This document shows, in pieces, positions 37,601 through 47,564 of a DNA stretch of 64,000 nt. The translations under genes and the position numbers were made by a program. Positions within the stretch are counted from its first letter, which is position 1, and the number at the start of each line of letters is the position of its first letter. Source of the DNA: Nelumbo lutea (lineage: Eukaryota > Streptophyta > Magnoliopsida > Proteales > Nelumbonaceae); the NCBI GenBank assembly GCA_022828595.1, contig JAKGHH010000007.1, positions 65,832,727 to 65,896,726 of the forward strand, given 5' to 3'. The notes under the pieces are model-generated. The model was not told the DNA's origin, ran no database searches, and worked only from the letters and a program-made list of their open reading frames with translations.

Positions 37601-38390
37601 GTTTACAATAGTTTTTTGATATGCCCTTCCTTATTCTTCAATCATTTTGATGTACTTGCTTTTCCCTGCTTAACCCTCTCTGTTATTTAGTGGAAATAAA
37701 TAAAGTGCAATGTTTTGAGTCATGTTTGGTTTGGTTTAATTCTGTGTAAAACACCTAAAACTGGATTCATTTGTACGAGAGACTCATGTTAGTTTTTAAA
37801 TGTTCACAAGTCGTTGGATAAAGTCTGGAAAGAGATTTATCCTTCACAAGGCTGATACTGGTGTGCCACCAAGGTGTTTGTTAGGATGGCTTCGTTTCAA
37901 GCCATCAGGGTAAGACCCGACGGCACATACAGCATTGGGATTAGCTTGAATCCTTGAACCGGACCAGATTTTCCCCAGTCTTGCCCTGGACCCTTGGAGA
38001 TAGATTGGGCAAAACTGGATGAAAAGTTTTACACCTGACCCCTAGACTCGATTATGACACTTTCACTAGGTGCTGCGATCAAGCTGCCTTTGATTATGCG
38101 CAACAATCAGTGAGATTCCTTAGTGCGGATCAAAACCTGGGATATGTTGGGTGCAGGTTTGAGAATTCATTCTGAGTGGGTGGTCATAGTGACAGAATCA
38201 GCCCACTTTGTCAGACAAAGGGTAATGATCGGGAATGCACTCTCTCTGATGGAAACCAAACTGCCGGGCAGTTGATTTCAATCATTGGAATTTTGTTTTT
38301 TTGCAAAATTAATATATATTACATATATATGGTACGGTTTCAAAATGTTTTGCAAATGGTTTTAATTCCCCGGAGATCCATGTGAGAGGA
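37600..38390 (+). repeat. 3' LTR of D3, truncated by gap
   Basis: Starts at about TGTTTACAATAG after a purine tract (AAGTGGGAGCT). It matches the first roughly 700 bp of the 5' LTR with many inserted bases and runs into N at 38391. Confidence 0.75.
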
Positions 38391-38490
38391 NNNNNNNNNN
38401 NNNNNNNNNNNNNNNNNNNNNNNNNNNNNNNNNNNNNNNNNNNNNNNNNNNNNNNNNNNNNNNNNNNNNNNNNNNNNNNNNNNNNNNNNN
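38391..38490. other. Assembly gap, 100 N
   Basis: Exactly 100 N, a conventional placeholder for an unknown distance. Sequence to the left is LTR and to the right is unrelated, so missing D3 LTR, D2 remainder and C1 LTR end could all lie here. Confidence 0.95.
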
Positions 38491-38521
38491 TGCAAAAGGC
38501 GTTACTCTGGCAACTGATCAG
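38491..38521 (+). CDS. Possible exon end next to gap
   Basis: A short open stretch reading KGVTLATDQ stops at a good donor (GATCAG/GTATCA). It could belong to the same gene as the frame at 38855-39037. Too short to identify. Confidence 0.25.
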
Positions 38522-38854
38522 GTATCAAATTAATGGCAGTTCATTGATTCAGTTAGTCTTTCCCTTGGTATATGCATCAATTTGAGTATTAAATCCTCAT
38601 CAGTTAGTCTTTCAATTACTTAGCATTTTGGGGGTGGGTCAGGCTTTGAATTAATGAGTTCAATGTATAGACTTAATAAAGAACGATTTGGGGTATGTAC
38701 TATTAAATTATGAGACACTAATTCTTGTTCCATGGCTGAACTGATGATACAGGCAAATTAAATTGAGAACCGAGCCACTGCAATTATGATACATTTTTTC
38801 TCCCTCACCAACCCAGTTGGAATTGCAATTGGTAACGTATAGAATAACAAATGT

Positions 38855-39037
38855 TTAATAACGATCGAGAACAGCCCAACTGCTCTAATTGTTGAAGGGA
38901 TTTTTGACTCTGCCACAGAAAGGATCCTGATTTACATGGCCGCATTTGCTGATATGTTTGCAGCAGATTTCATGAATCCAACGATGCAACTTAATGGAAA
39001 GCTTCAAATATTGGAAAATGCTTCACTTCTACTAGAG
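38855..39037 (+). CDS. Coding-like exon of unknown protein
   Basis: Open plus-strand frame after a possible acceptor (CGTATAG). It contains ENSPTALIVEGIFDSATERI, MAAFADMFAADFMNP and LQILENASLLLED, an amino-acid mix typical of a folded helical protein. I do not recognise it. The frame runs into the left arm of the foldback at 39038, which probably truncates it. Stop at about 39091. Confidence 0.35.
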
Positions 39038-39579
39038 GATTTGAAAGGCATGAGTGCAATTTGTTTCGACTCTTCAAAATATGTGTACCCTTAGTGCACA
39101 AAACTTGTCGCATTTGAAATGACATTTTATGTATGAATCCTCATTGTCTTAATGGTGAGACATTTTATGTCTGTCTTAGCTAAATGAGCTTAAGGATGTA
39201 GTCCATCTTACATACTGTCTTTTTATGGAAATTCCTAATGTAATAGAAAGTTTCACATGTAATTCTATATTGAAATTGAAAAAGGGGTGTTTAGATGACA
39301 CTACAGGTAGGTGTGGGTAGTAGATCTGAATACCCTTTTCAATTTCAATATAGAATTACATGTGAAACTTTCTATTACATTAGGAATTTCCATAAAAAAC
39401 GAAAGTATGTAAGATAGACTACATCCTTAAGCCCATTTAGCTAAGACAGACATAAAATGTCTCACCATTAAGACAATGAGGATTCATACATAAAATGTCA
39501 TTTCAAAGGGACAAGTTTTGTACACTAGGGTACACATTTTGAAAAAGCCGAAACAAATTGCATTCATGCCTTTCAAATC
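39038..39579. repeat. Long foldback element with about 248-bp arms
   Basis: Bases 39038-39285 are repeated as reverse complement at 39332-39579, with only scattered mismatches over the arm, around a loop of about 46 bp. Example: CACATGTAATTCTATATTG in the left arm and its complement at about 39343-39361. This is a MITE/foldback or a recent inverted duplication. Transcripts would form a long perfect-like hairpin. Confidence 0.85.
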
Positions 39580-39584
39580 ACCCA

Positions 39585-39977
39585 GGCCTGGTTTGTTTGT
39601 AATTTGAATTTCATTTGCACTAGTGTAAATGTGGGAAAAGTGCAAATTCTGTTATACTTTTGTTCTGACTTCACTTTGTCCTGCTTGTTTTGGAGAAACG
39701 AATAAAATTTGGTCCCCTCTTTATGTGTGAAAAAAATGAAGGCATGAATGAAGTTAGGAAGGCTATTTGTTTGAGATGAGTAAGATAAGAGACAAAACTA
39801 TGTGATCCCCACTTTATACGAGAGAGAATTTAGGTAAGAGGAAAGTGATGAAGACAAAAATTACAAATTTTGCAGCAGACAGAAGTGAAATATAGTTACA
39901 AGCAAATGGATGCAAAGCTGAGCCCGGTGCAAAATTTGTATCTGGTTCAGATTTGCATTCCAAAATAAACAAAGCCA
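39585..39977. mobile_element. Possible MITE
   Basis: Left edge GGCCTGGTTTGTTTGTAATTTG and right edge whose complement reads GGCTTTGTTTATTTTGG are imperfect inverted repeats. No clear target duplication, so this is a weak call. Confidence 0.35.
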
Positions 39978-40067
39978 AGCATTATACAATTGCAACAATA
40001 TGTGTACCAAGTCCAAATGATCAACTTCAACTTTGGAAAAATACTTATTTGCCATAGTTATAGTTAT

Positions 40068-40296
40068 GGTTTTCAAAATCAGACCGGATTGATCGGTTCC
40101 GTTTTTCACTAAAACTGGATTTTTCCCAAAAACTGTTGATTTTGGTCACAAAAACCATTGACCTGGGTTGATTAACTGTTCGAACGGTTTTGACCGTTTT
40201 CTAATTTTTTAATTTTTTGTCAGAACAGGCCCATCGTTCAACCCGAGAACCAGACCCTGACCGGTTCAATCTCTGGATCAGTTTTAAAAACTAACC
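40068..40296. mobile_element. MITE-like inverted-repeat element
   Basis: Left TGGTTTTCAAAATCAGACCGG and right end (complement GGTTAGTTTTTAAAACTGATCC) are imperfect inverted repeats around CCGGTT-rich sequence, a style common in plant MITEs. Target duplication not evident. Confidence 0.45.
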
Positions 40297-40957
40297 TTGG
40301 TTGTAGTTGTACTAGTGGGAGATTCTTTTCAGCACTTGCCAGTTGAAACCGGTGGAATTCTAAAAAGGGAATTGAGCTGGTGGTGCCTCTCGCCAACTTT
40401 ACAGCACATCATAACTGTGTATAGTAACATCTCTCTGTAAATGATAACAACTAAAAATGCTGTGAGGTTGGTGTGAGATGGTGGGCCATGGTCAGACCCA
40501 AATGAGTTCTTGTGTCTTGTTTCGTCATCCAAACATAAGTTCAGCCTTGCTCTTTACAAGGGAATCCCTATCCATTTGGTTTCCTATTTGGAGTTTTTAG
40601 TTTGGTGTCATGGGGATTGTTGGTGCCTAGAAGTCTATAGAATTAATCTAGTGTGGGCTTGAGGCTCTAAATCAGTTTTGACTTTTGATTGAACAACTGA
40701 ACAAGTGGCATGCCGAGTTTTCTTTGGGTCTCAACTCGCAATATTTGATTGCTCTAGCTTAGGAGTTGAATGATAATCTAATCTAATCCAATATATATCT
40801 GTATAGCAAAAGGGGCATGAGGTTGGCCCTCTCCTCTTGATATGTGTTGTGCTCAATGTTCAAGATATTGAATTCATCAGTTGACTTATGCAGGTCTTCA
40901 GTAGCTGGTGTCAAATAGATCTGTTCATGGACTACATTTTGCCTCTTTATCAACAGT
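40297..40957. other. Host spacer without recognised features
   Basis: Moderately AT-rich DNA with no coding frame or repeat that I can support. Confidence 0.4.
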
Positions 40958-41142
40958 CAGCTACCAAGTTTATATTGTGCCCAACCCTTATATAATTGTT
41001 ATCTATGGTATAATTTAATAAACTAATATTATATTAATGATAATAAACCAATAAAGGAGAAGGTTTGAATAGAAAAGGAAGCAATGGTTTTTTATTAGTG
41101 CATTTTCTAATTACTTTGGGCACAATATAAACTTGGTAGCTG
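40958..41142. mobile_element. Inverted-repeat element, 26-bp perfect arms
   Basis: CAGCTACCAAGTTTATATTG at 40958 continues to 40983 and returns as perfect reverse complement at 41117-41142, around 133 bp of AT-rich sequence. It directly abuts the RNase H remnant. No unambiguous target duplication. Confidence 0.65.
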
Positions 41143-41265
41143 AAGCAAAAGCTTTACTGGGAAGGGTTGCTTCTCACTTCAGCGTTGGGGTTGAAAAGAA
41201 TTATGGTAGAGTTGGATTCAGCAACATTAATTGATATAATTCGGGGTGCCTGTGCTGCCCCTTAG
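41143..41265 (+). pseudogene. RNase H-like remnant of a non-LTR retrotransposon
   Basis: Frame reads EGLLLTSALGLKRIMVELDS then ATLIDIIRGA and stops at 41263. The pattern 'exGLxxAxxLGxxxxxvExDS' is that of the plant RVT_3 RNase H domain of LINE-like elements and related host ORFs. Only about 40 residues remain. Confidence 0.55.
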
Positions 41266-41699
41266 TTTCTTTGTATTGGCATGTTCAGATTTAGGAAATC
41301 ATGGAAACAGTGGATATATGTTGTGTACATATTCATAGGGAAGTTATGCTCTTGCAAAGCTTGGGAGCCTAGCTCTCAACAAATTATTTTTGATAGTTTG
41401 GATAGCTTACCCACATACGCCAGGATCTTATCAAGAGTGATGGTAATAGTCTTCCTTTTCTCAAGTTCCGTTGATTTTTAGGATCCGCTGGACTTCATTT
41501 TCTAATTATGAGCAAATGGTACATCCTTTGTATAGATTTTTGAGGGGTAAGTAGATTTTTAGTGTACATCCTTGTCTTTGCCATCCTTTATAATTTAAAG
41601 TCTTTATGCTTGTCTTTATCATTCCTAAGCCTCGCTTAGGAAGGACAATTCTAATATTTGAATTGGTTAAGTGTGGACACATGTATTGACACATGTTAA

Positions 41700-41880
41700 T
41701 TCATAAATATTTATTTATATTTCAAAATAAAACTTAAAAGTTTTATATTTTATATAAAATAATAAGTATTTAATATAAAAATAAAATATATTTGTGTATA
41801 TATAACATATTTTATAATATATAAAATATGGATATTATATACATTATATATTTAAAAATATATATTATATTATACTTTGG
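41700..41880. repeat. AT-rich low-complexity tract
   Basis: TATA/ATATTT-rich sequence of low complexity. Confidence 0.6.
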
Positions 41881-43496
41881 GTAAGGCTCAAACCTAGCCT
41901 AGAATTTTTTGGGTTGTGGGCTCAGGCCTAAGTCGAACTTGCACACAAAAACTTGAGTCTGGGCCTTCAAATTTACAAGTTGGGCCAGACCTGGTGTCAT
42001 CAACCAATTTTTACTCAGTCTTTTTATCCTACCTCTTTGAACCCTTCTTTTAGACCCCAAAACATGGAAATACAACCAGATCTATTTGAGACTTTCTAAA
42101 ACCGAAAATTCCCTACTATGACACAATCCACAAGACAAATAAGAACCTTGAGATCAACATCAACATTCGATCAGACATCACCCTCAGACTTGGGAAATTA
42201 TATCTTAATTATATGTTAATTTTGATGACTAAATTCCAAAGATCCACCATTTGCCATGCCAACTTCCTTTCTAACATGCCCGATTTATACGACATTCAAA
42301 ATCCAACTCCTCAAAATCAAATCTAAGACACCCATTGCCTCGAGATCATTACGATACAATCAAATAGCAAATCCCATCATAAATCTATGACAATCACTAA
42401 CGAAAATACTAAGATCTTATTTTGATGGCCATGAACGATTCCAAGATCTACCATTTCTTTCTCAGATCAGAACCATCCACTTGATTCATCACTTTAATCT
42501 ATGCTTACCCACCAAATTTCAGCTCAGATTTTCCCTGTTTAATCTACCATCAAGCCTACGTCCTATTTAAACAAATCTCATTAATTAGAAATTATCATCC
42601 ATCATCCCAACTTCATTTGACTAATCAGACCTCATTACTACGTTCGAAGATCTAAAAAACCTTGGCATGTCAAATTTCATGACCAAAGCTTCCCCATTTA
42701 ACTATTAAAAAAGTGAGATTCTATTTCGAGCTTTTTCGTTAATTGGTAAACCATTGACCACTAAATAAGTTAATCCACACCTTTGATCAAAGATTCGTAG
42801 CTTTCAACAGATTTAAGACGTTCAAAAGTGCTTACCCACCAGATCTCATCCCAAAATTCCTCCTTTGATCCTTTATCAAGTGATGATTTTATTTCAGTAA
42901 ATCTCGTAGATCTAAACTTTTCAGCCTTAGATCTCTATCATCCCACCAATTAGATCTACCATTATGCTCAGAGACCCAAAACTCCCCAGTACATCAAATT
43001 TCATGCTAAGTTCACTCATTTGACAAGTGAACTAGAAATATACCATTTTGACACACCAAATTAAATCGCTACATCATCTATCCCAACTTAAAAACTTAAA
43101 AGGGTGATGGCTAATGTTAAACCCATTCTTAACCTGTTTAAACACATGGAGTAACGAAATTAAGCCTAATAGACCCAAAAAGCCCCAAAACTCAAAGATA
43201 CCTCCATTTAAATCTAAGAAAAGACAAAATAGCATTTATAAGTGGCTTAAATTTATATTTTATGCCATTGATAGCCCCAAATACGATACTACAACGTTTG
43301 GCACACCCTAAGATCCCATTGGATGTATAATACCTATGAAAACCACCCCTAAATCGAAGAAAACCTTTCACCAAAGAGGAAAGTTTGATTGAACACCATT
43401 TTCTTTGAAAAATCCTTTCCCATTTTCATGTAAAAGCTCTCTTGAAGCCCAAACCTTTTGATTGAATGAATTTCAAATCTCTTCCCTCCTTTTCTC

Positions 43497-43505
43497 TATA
43501 AATAG
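43497..43505 (+). promoter_or_regulatory. TATA box, probably of an LTR
   Basis: TATAAATAG in an otherwise non-coding repeat-like region. Confidence 0.4.
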
Positions 43506-44499
43506 TAGCCCAACTTGAGCTTGAGGAAGGGCAAACAACATAAAGAACATTTTCCCTAGCCTCTGCAATGCCTCCATTTTACTTGAAATCCCAAAGCCTA
43601 TGAATCTTAAGCCTTAAATCTGCCTCTCCTGCTTTCAGACTAAAGATTTCTGATCAGAAGAACTCTCCCCAACTTAATTGCTCATCCAAGCTTTATTTGA
43701 ACTTGTTATAGCTGCCAGAAAGCTCCCCTCAAGGTTGTACACAAGAGGTAAGCCTCTCATTTTGTTATTTGAACTAGAAGTCGTAATCTCTATTTTTCAT
43801 CTAGTTCTAGTTTGCTGGAAGTCTGAAACCATGGAAACTCGCATTCCTAGCTTCCAAACTAAGAAAAAGAGGTAAAGAGGTAAGGGTCTTAGGGAAATTA
43901 GTGCCTAAAACCCAATACCATCACCTCAGATTGGTTTCGGAAGAAGCCACAAGCGTTTCACAAGATTGTAGGAATTTTAGCAATCATTTTCACTGTTTTT
44001 TCATTAGAATTTGAGCCTAAACCATTCCTATTTTGGGTTGCTATAGCAGCTTGGTGAAGGGGTGCCTAATACTTTCCCTTTTCCAATTACTTGGAACCCA
44101 AAAACTCTCAGTTAAGTGTCTTTCCCGGTTAAGGACAAAGTCACTATCAAGGCATAGAGTCTATTTTTTAAATCTAAAAGTAAGGGCCCATTTTATCTGA
44201 TAAATGGGTTACAACTCCATTTCTTTGAGTCAACCATGAGATTCCCGTAGCTCACAACTAGTGACCCCATTGGGGATTTGTGTTTAGGACCTTTACTAGG
44301 AGTCGTTTGGGCTCAATTGCGCACCTAGTTGTTGTACACTGTTAAGACTTGAAAGTTTAATGGTTATTGGAATGCAAATTGAAATCATGTACGTATCAGA
44401 TAAGCTTGGTGCAATAGACCTTTCCAGCAATTTGAAATTGCATCTCAACAACGCCTAGTGAGTTGAAATTGCATCTTAGTACAACAAACCTCCCTAACA

Positions 44500-44850
44500 G
44501 TTTGAAACCGTACCTTTTTTTAACCTCATTGCACCTCCATTAGCTAAATCATAGCTCCATTCATCACCATCGTAACCTAAAACATCAAAATCGCACTTTC
44601 TTTCTTCACCATCGCAACCCATAACATCAAAATCACACTTTATTTCATCACCATCGCAATCCAAAATGTCAAAATCCCAACTTCGTCTAATTCCATCACA
44701 ACCTGGAAGTCCAAAATTGCACCTTAAAAATCTTCCATCACACCTTAGAAAGCTTCCATCACACCACAAAAACACCTTTGTCACACCTTAGAACATCCCC
44801 ATCACAATTTAGAACACCTTCATCATAGTTATAATTGCACTCACCTACCT
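44500..44850. repeat. Degenerate minisatellite
   Basis: Repeated phrases of the type CATCACCATCGCAACC-AAAACATCAAAATC-GCACTTT with a period near 35-50 bp. On the minus strand this gives an artificial CDGD/CDFDV-repeat frame. Confidence 0.6.
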
Positions 44851-45250
44851 TCCTCACACCTTGTTACCACATTGCACTCCTTTCTATCTTTAGATTCTTT
44901 TAACAAGAATTAAAAGAAATTAGCTTCTCTAAGATACTCAAATGTGGCCACCTAGAAACTTATATGATTACTTGTAAACCTAAACATGAGGTTTTATTCC
45001 CACCTTATTCTTTATTGTCCTTTTATCTATCTTGCATGCTTGAAAACTCACATTTACACACTCTCATATAAATAGTATTAAAGTCTCATTTTACTAAATT
45101 AGAGGAAGGATAGTAGGTGCATGCCTCTGGACTTTTGGTCCTTAAAGGCTCCACCAAAACCTTCGAATTAGCCATCAACCAAAAAAATCCACTTGTCCGT
45201 GGGTGGAGGTTCGAAGGCTAACGATTTGGTTGGAACATTTGAGTCTATAT

Positions 45251-45263
45251 CACTACAAGAAAA
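45251..45263 (+). repeat. Left terminal inverted repeat of CACTA
   Basis: CACTACAAGAAAA. Confidence 0.9.
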
Positions 45264-45268
45264 ATAAC

Positions 45269-45378
45269 TTTTAGCGGCAGTCCCTAAAACAACCGCTATA
45301 GACTTTACCGACAGCCGACAAATTACTGCTAAAAGAACTGTCTTTAGACGTTCTAGCGGCAGTTTTCGCGGCTGCCCG
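45269..45378. repeat. Left subterminal repeats of CACTA
   Basis: Several copies of the TTTTAGCGGCAGT / CTAGCGGCAGTTTT motif and variants. They are the likely binding sites of the cognate transposase accessory protein, by analogy with Spm. Confidence 0.75.
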
Positions 45379-45822
45379 TATAAATGTTAAACTATTACTA
45401 AAAGTGTACTTATTTTTTTTTCAAATAACATTTTTTTTAATTTTCTTCAAATTACCTGTTTTCTCTATATTCATTTAAACCGGAATAAGATACAAAATAA
45501 TAAAGAAAAAAAACATCAATTACAACAAAATTTAAAAAACCATTCTCCATTCAAAAATATTTGAATTACAAATACATCTTAATTTCAATTTGATAAATTC
45601 TTGATTTGTACAAGAATTCAATAGAGTCTGAATTGAACCAAACTCTCTTCTTCCACTCCTCGTGTTTCCAACCACTTGTACTGATCGTACCGGCTAATAG
45701 CAACCTCGTGTTTCCAACTTTTTCTTTCCACCTTTTTTCTTTCTCTTGTTCTGAACTTCTCTCACACTTTCTTGCTATCAACTCATAGTTAATTAGAATT
45801 TCTTAGACCTGTTTTACTTCTC
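45379..45822. other. CACTA interior without recognised exons
   Basis: AT-rich. No gene fragment recognised. Confidence 0.4.
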
Positions 45823-45890
45823 TGGAGAACAGCCATTCCAGGTGCACCAATAGCTTTCCTTAGTTGAACTACATCCTCTGTGATTATTCC
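45823..45890 (-). pseudogene. Captured DPE1-like exon (4-alpha-glucanotransferase)
   Basis: After acceptor TTATAACAG the minus strand reads GIITEDVVQLRKAIGAPGMA then VLQ. This matches the conserved segment of plastid disproportionating enzyme (GH77, 'EDLGVITEDVVQLR...PGMAVLQ'). Similarity ends at VLQ and the frame soon meets a stop. It joins in frame with the exon at 46397-46472. Fragment only; catalytically dead. Confidence 0.75.
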
Positions 45891-46396
45891 CTGTTATAAC
45901 AAATTGGTTAAAGAATATTAAAGACAAGTGCAAGAATTATTTGATATATATTTAATGATACCTTTTCTCATCTCGCATTGCTTTTAGTTAAGAAACTCCT
46001 TGAAAAGAAACACTAGTAATCTCATGCTGACAGTTTTTATCTGAAACCTTTGACACTTGGACCTTATGCACGTCCATCAAATATATGGAAAGATAAATTT
46101 GACAAAACAATGATTATAGAAGAAAACTTTGTTTCCGTTTTTCATCAAATACATGGAAGGAAAATTAGGGGGGGGGGGATGGTTATGAAAGATGTAGTAA
46201 GCTCATTATGCTATAATATTAAAACACCCTACATTCTGAACCATGATAAGGGACCACAGGAATGTAAATCTTATATGTACATGTTCTTGACTCAGGATTT
46301 TGTAAACAGTAACACAATTTTAATTTTATACCACCAGGGTTTGACTTCACAGACTGAGATTAAGGATGGCATCAAATAATGCCTATTATATACCAC

Positions 46397-46472
46397 CACG
46401 TCTTCTACTATTATATTGATCTTTCCAACAGCCTTGAAGATGGCATCAAATAATGCTTTCCTTTGTCCAGCC
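46397..46472 (-). pseudogene. Captured DPE1-like exon, upstream
   Basis: Minus strand reads AGQRKALFDAIFKAVGKINI then IVEDV and ends at GTG/GTGGTA. This corresponds to the 'GPGKSLFDAIF...IIAEDL' region immediately before the other fragment. The spliced product of the two exons would be in frame. Its first 18 bases are duplicated at 46366-46383. Confidence 0.75.
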
Positions 46473-46685
46473 TTGAGTCAAAAAGAAGAAGAGGGGAGGG
46501 GAAGAAGGCATTCAATGACTTGACAAGCTAAAGAAGAAACCACTAGAAATAAGCTTTCATAGACTTGACCTTCCATCTTCCAACCATTGCAATCTTTGAT
46601 TCTGCACAGTTGTGCAGTTAAAATAATGATAATATACCTATATGGAAAAGAGCAACTCAATCTACATAATTGTAAATGGTCTTAC

Positions 46686-46838
46686 CAGAAGGAAAAGAGC
46701 AACTTAATGTCTTTCTACCTGCTACAGTAACCGAATGATCAGAAGTCCAAGTAATCGGACAAATACTTCTACTGCTTCCAACAAGGGGAGTATGCTCCTC
46801 TTGATATTTTCTCTCTGGACATTCCCCTGTTCCTTGGT
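46686..46838 (-). pseudogene. Captured exon of unrecognised gene (1)
   Basis: 153 nt on the minus strand between acceptor TTTCATTAG and donor TCTG/GTAAGA. One frame is fully open (QGTGECPERKYQEEHTP, TSDHSVTVAGRKTLSCSFPSG). I cannot assign the protein. Confidence 0.35.
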
Positions 46839-47059
46839 CTAATGAAACACATAATTGTATGTATGTGCTAGAAAAAACAGATTTTCAAGATGATTTATTG
46901 CTAGAACAACAGAGTGAAACTAGAAAACCAGCTCTTATGACCCCATATACTGTTGAAAAAATAGGAATAAAGACATTCAAAAATAAGATAGAGTTTACAC
47001 CACAAAAATTCATGATATAATATATGCTATAGTACTTTCCTATTGCTAAGGATGGATAC

Positions 47060-47142
47060 CTTATCTGTCATATTTAAGCACCTTCTGTATTTTTCTTCAA
47101 AATCATTTTGTTTCTCATTGAGTAAACCAGTCAGTAGATTTC
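47060..47142 (-). pseudogene. Captured exon of unrecognised gene (2)
   Basis: 83 nt on the minus strand between AATTTCAG and AAG/GTATCC, reading NLLTGLLNEKQNDFEEKYRR. Possibly from the same donor gene as the exon at 46686-46838. Identity unknown. Confidence 0.35.
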
Positions 47143-47564
47143 CTGAAATTTAGAGAGATTTCTTTGGAATTTGTTACAATGAATAATAAAACAAGATCAT
47201 AGTAAGCCAAATTCTGCAAAGATGCAAAATTATTGATAATGAAGAGTGGATTATTTCTATGGAATTCTAGGATTGTCCAAATAGAGTAGCCTTCTAGACC
47301 TATGAATGGTCACAAGTCCTGGGTTTGGGGAATGCTCTTCATTTTCTTGTGCTTTATGGATTGGTCTCGTGCTTGCGACTAATTACTGTTTCTAATGGTA
47401 TCATTCTATCATATACTGGCTCAGAGTAGATGCCTTTTTTCTTTTTTTATAAATGGTAAACAGAATTTTATTAGTTGAAAACAGATGGCAGGATTCCTTA
47501 ACATCAGGTATACATATGGGAAAACAAAGAGATTAACCGGACTCCTAGAGTTCTTGTATCCAAT

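Larger units (their letters stand above)
29757..38390 (+). mobile_element. Copia element D3 inserted in D2 RNase H
   Basis: LTR start TGTTAGACAG at 29757 is preceded by CCTTCGAAG, the sequence found in the RNase H region of D3 itself (about 37003), so D3 landed in the homologous site of D2. It has a full 5' LTR, primer site, leader, gag, pol including RNase H, and a 3' LTR that runs into the N gap. From about 33560, and heavily after 35225, it carries extra single bases relative to D1 and D2. Confidence 0.8.
41990..45250. other. Repetitive LTR/leader-like DNA flanking the CACTA
   Basis: No sustained coding frame. A TATA box (TATAAATAG, 43497-43505) precedes AACTTGAGCTTGAGGAAGG. A phrase GTGACCCCATTGGGGATTTG at about 44261 resembles the primer-site region (GGCGACTCC-CTGGGGA) seen after LTRs of some large plant gypsy elements. 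This suggests an LTR and leader of another retroelement, but its mate is not visible. Confidence 0.35.

Noticed and set aside
44494..44784. Cys/Asp-repeat protein on the minus strand
   Set aside because: Explained by a degenerate minisatellite; no start context, splice sites or homolog recognised.
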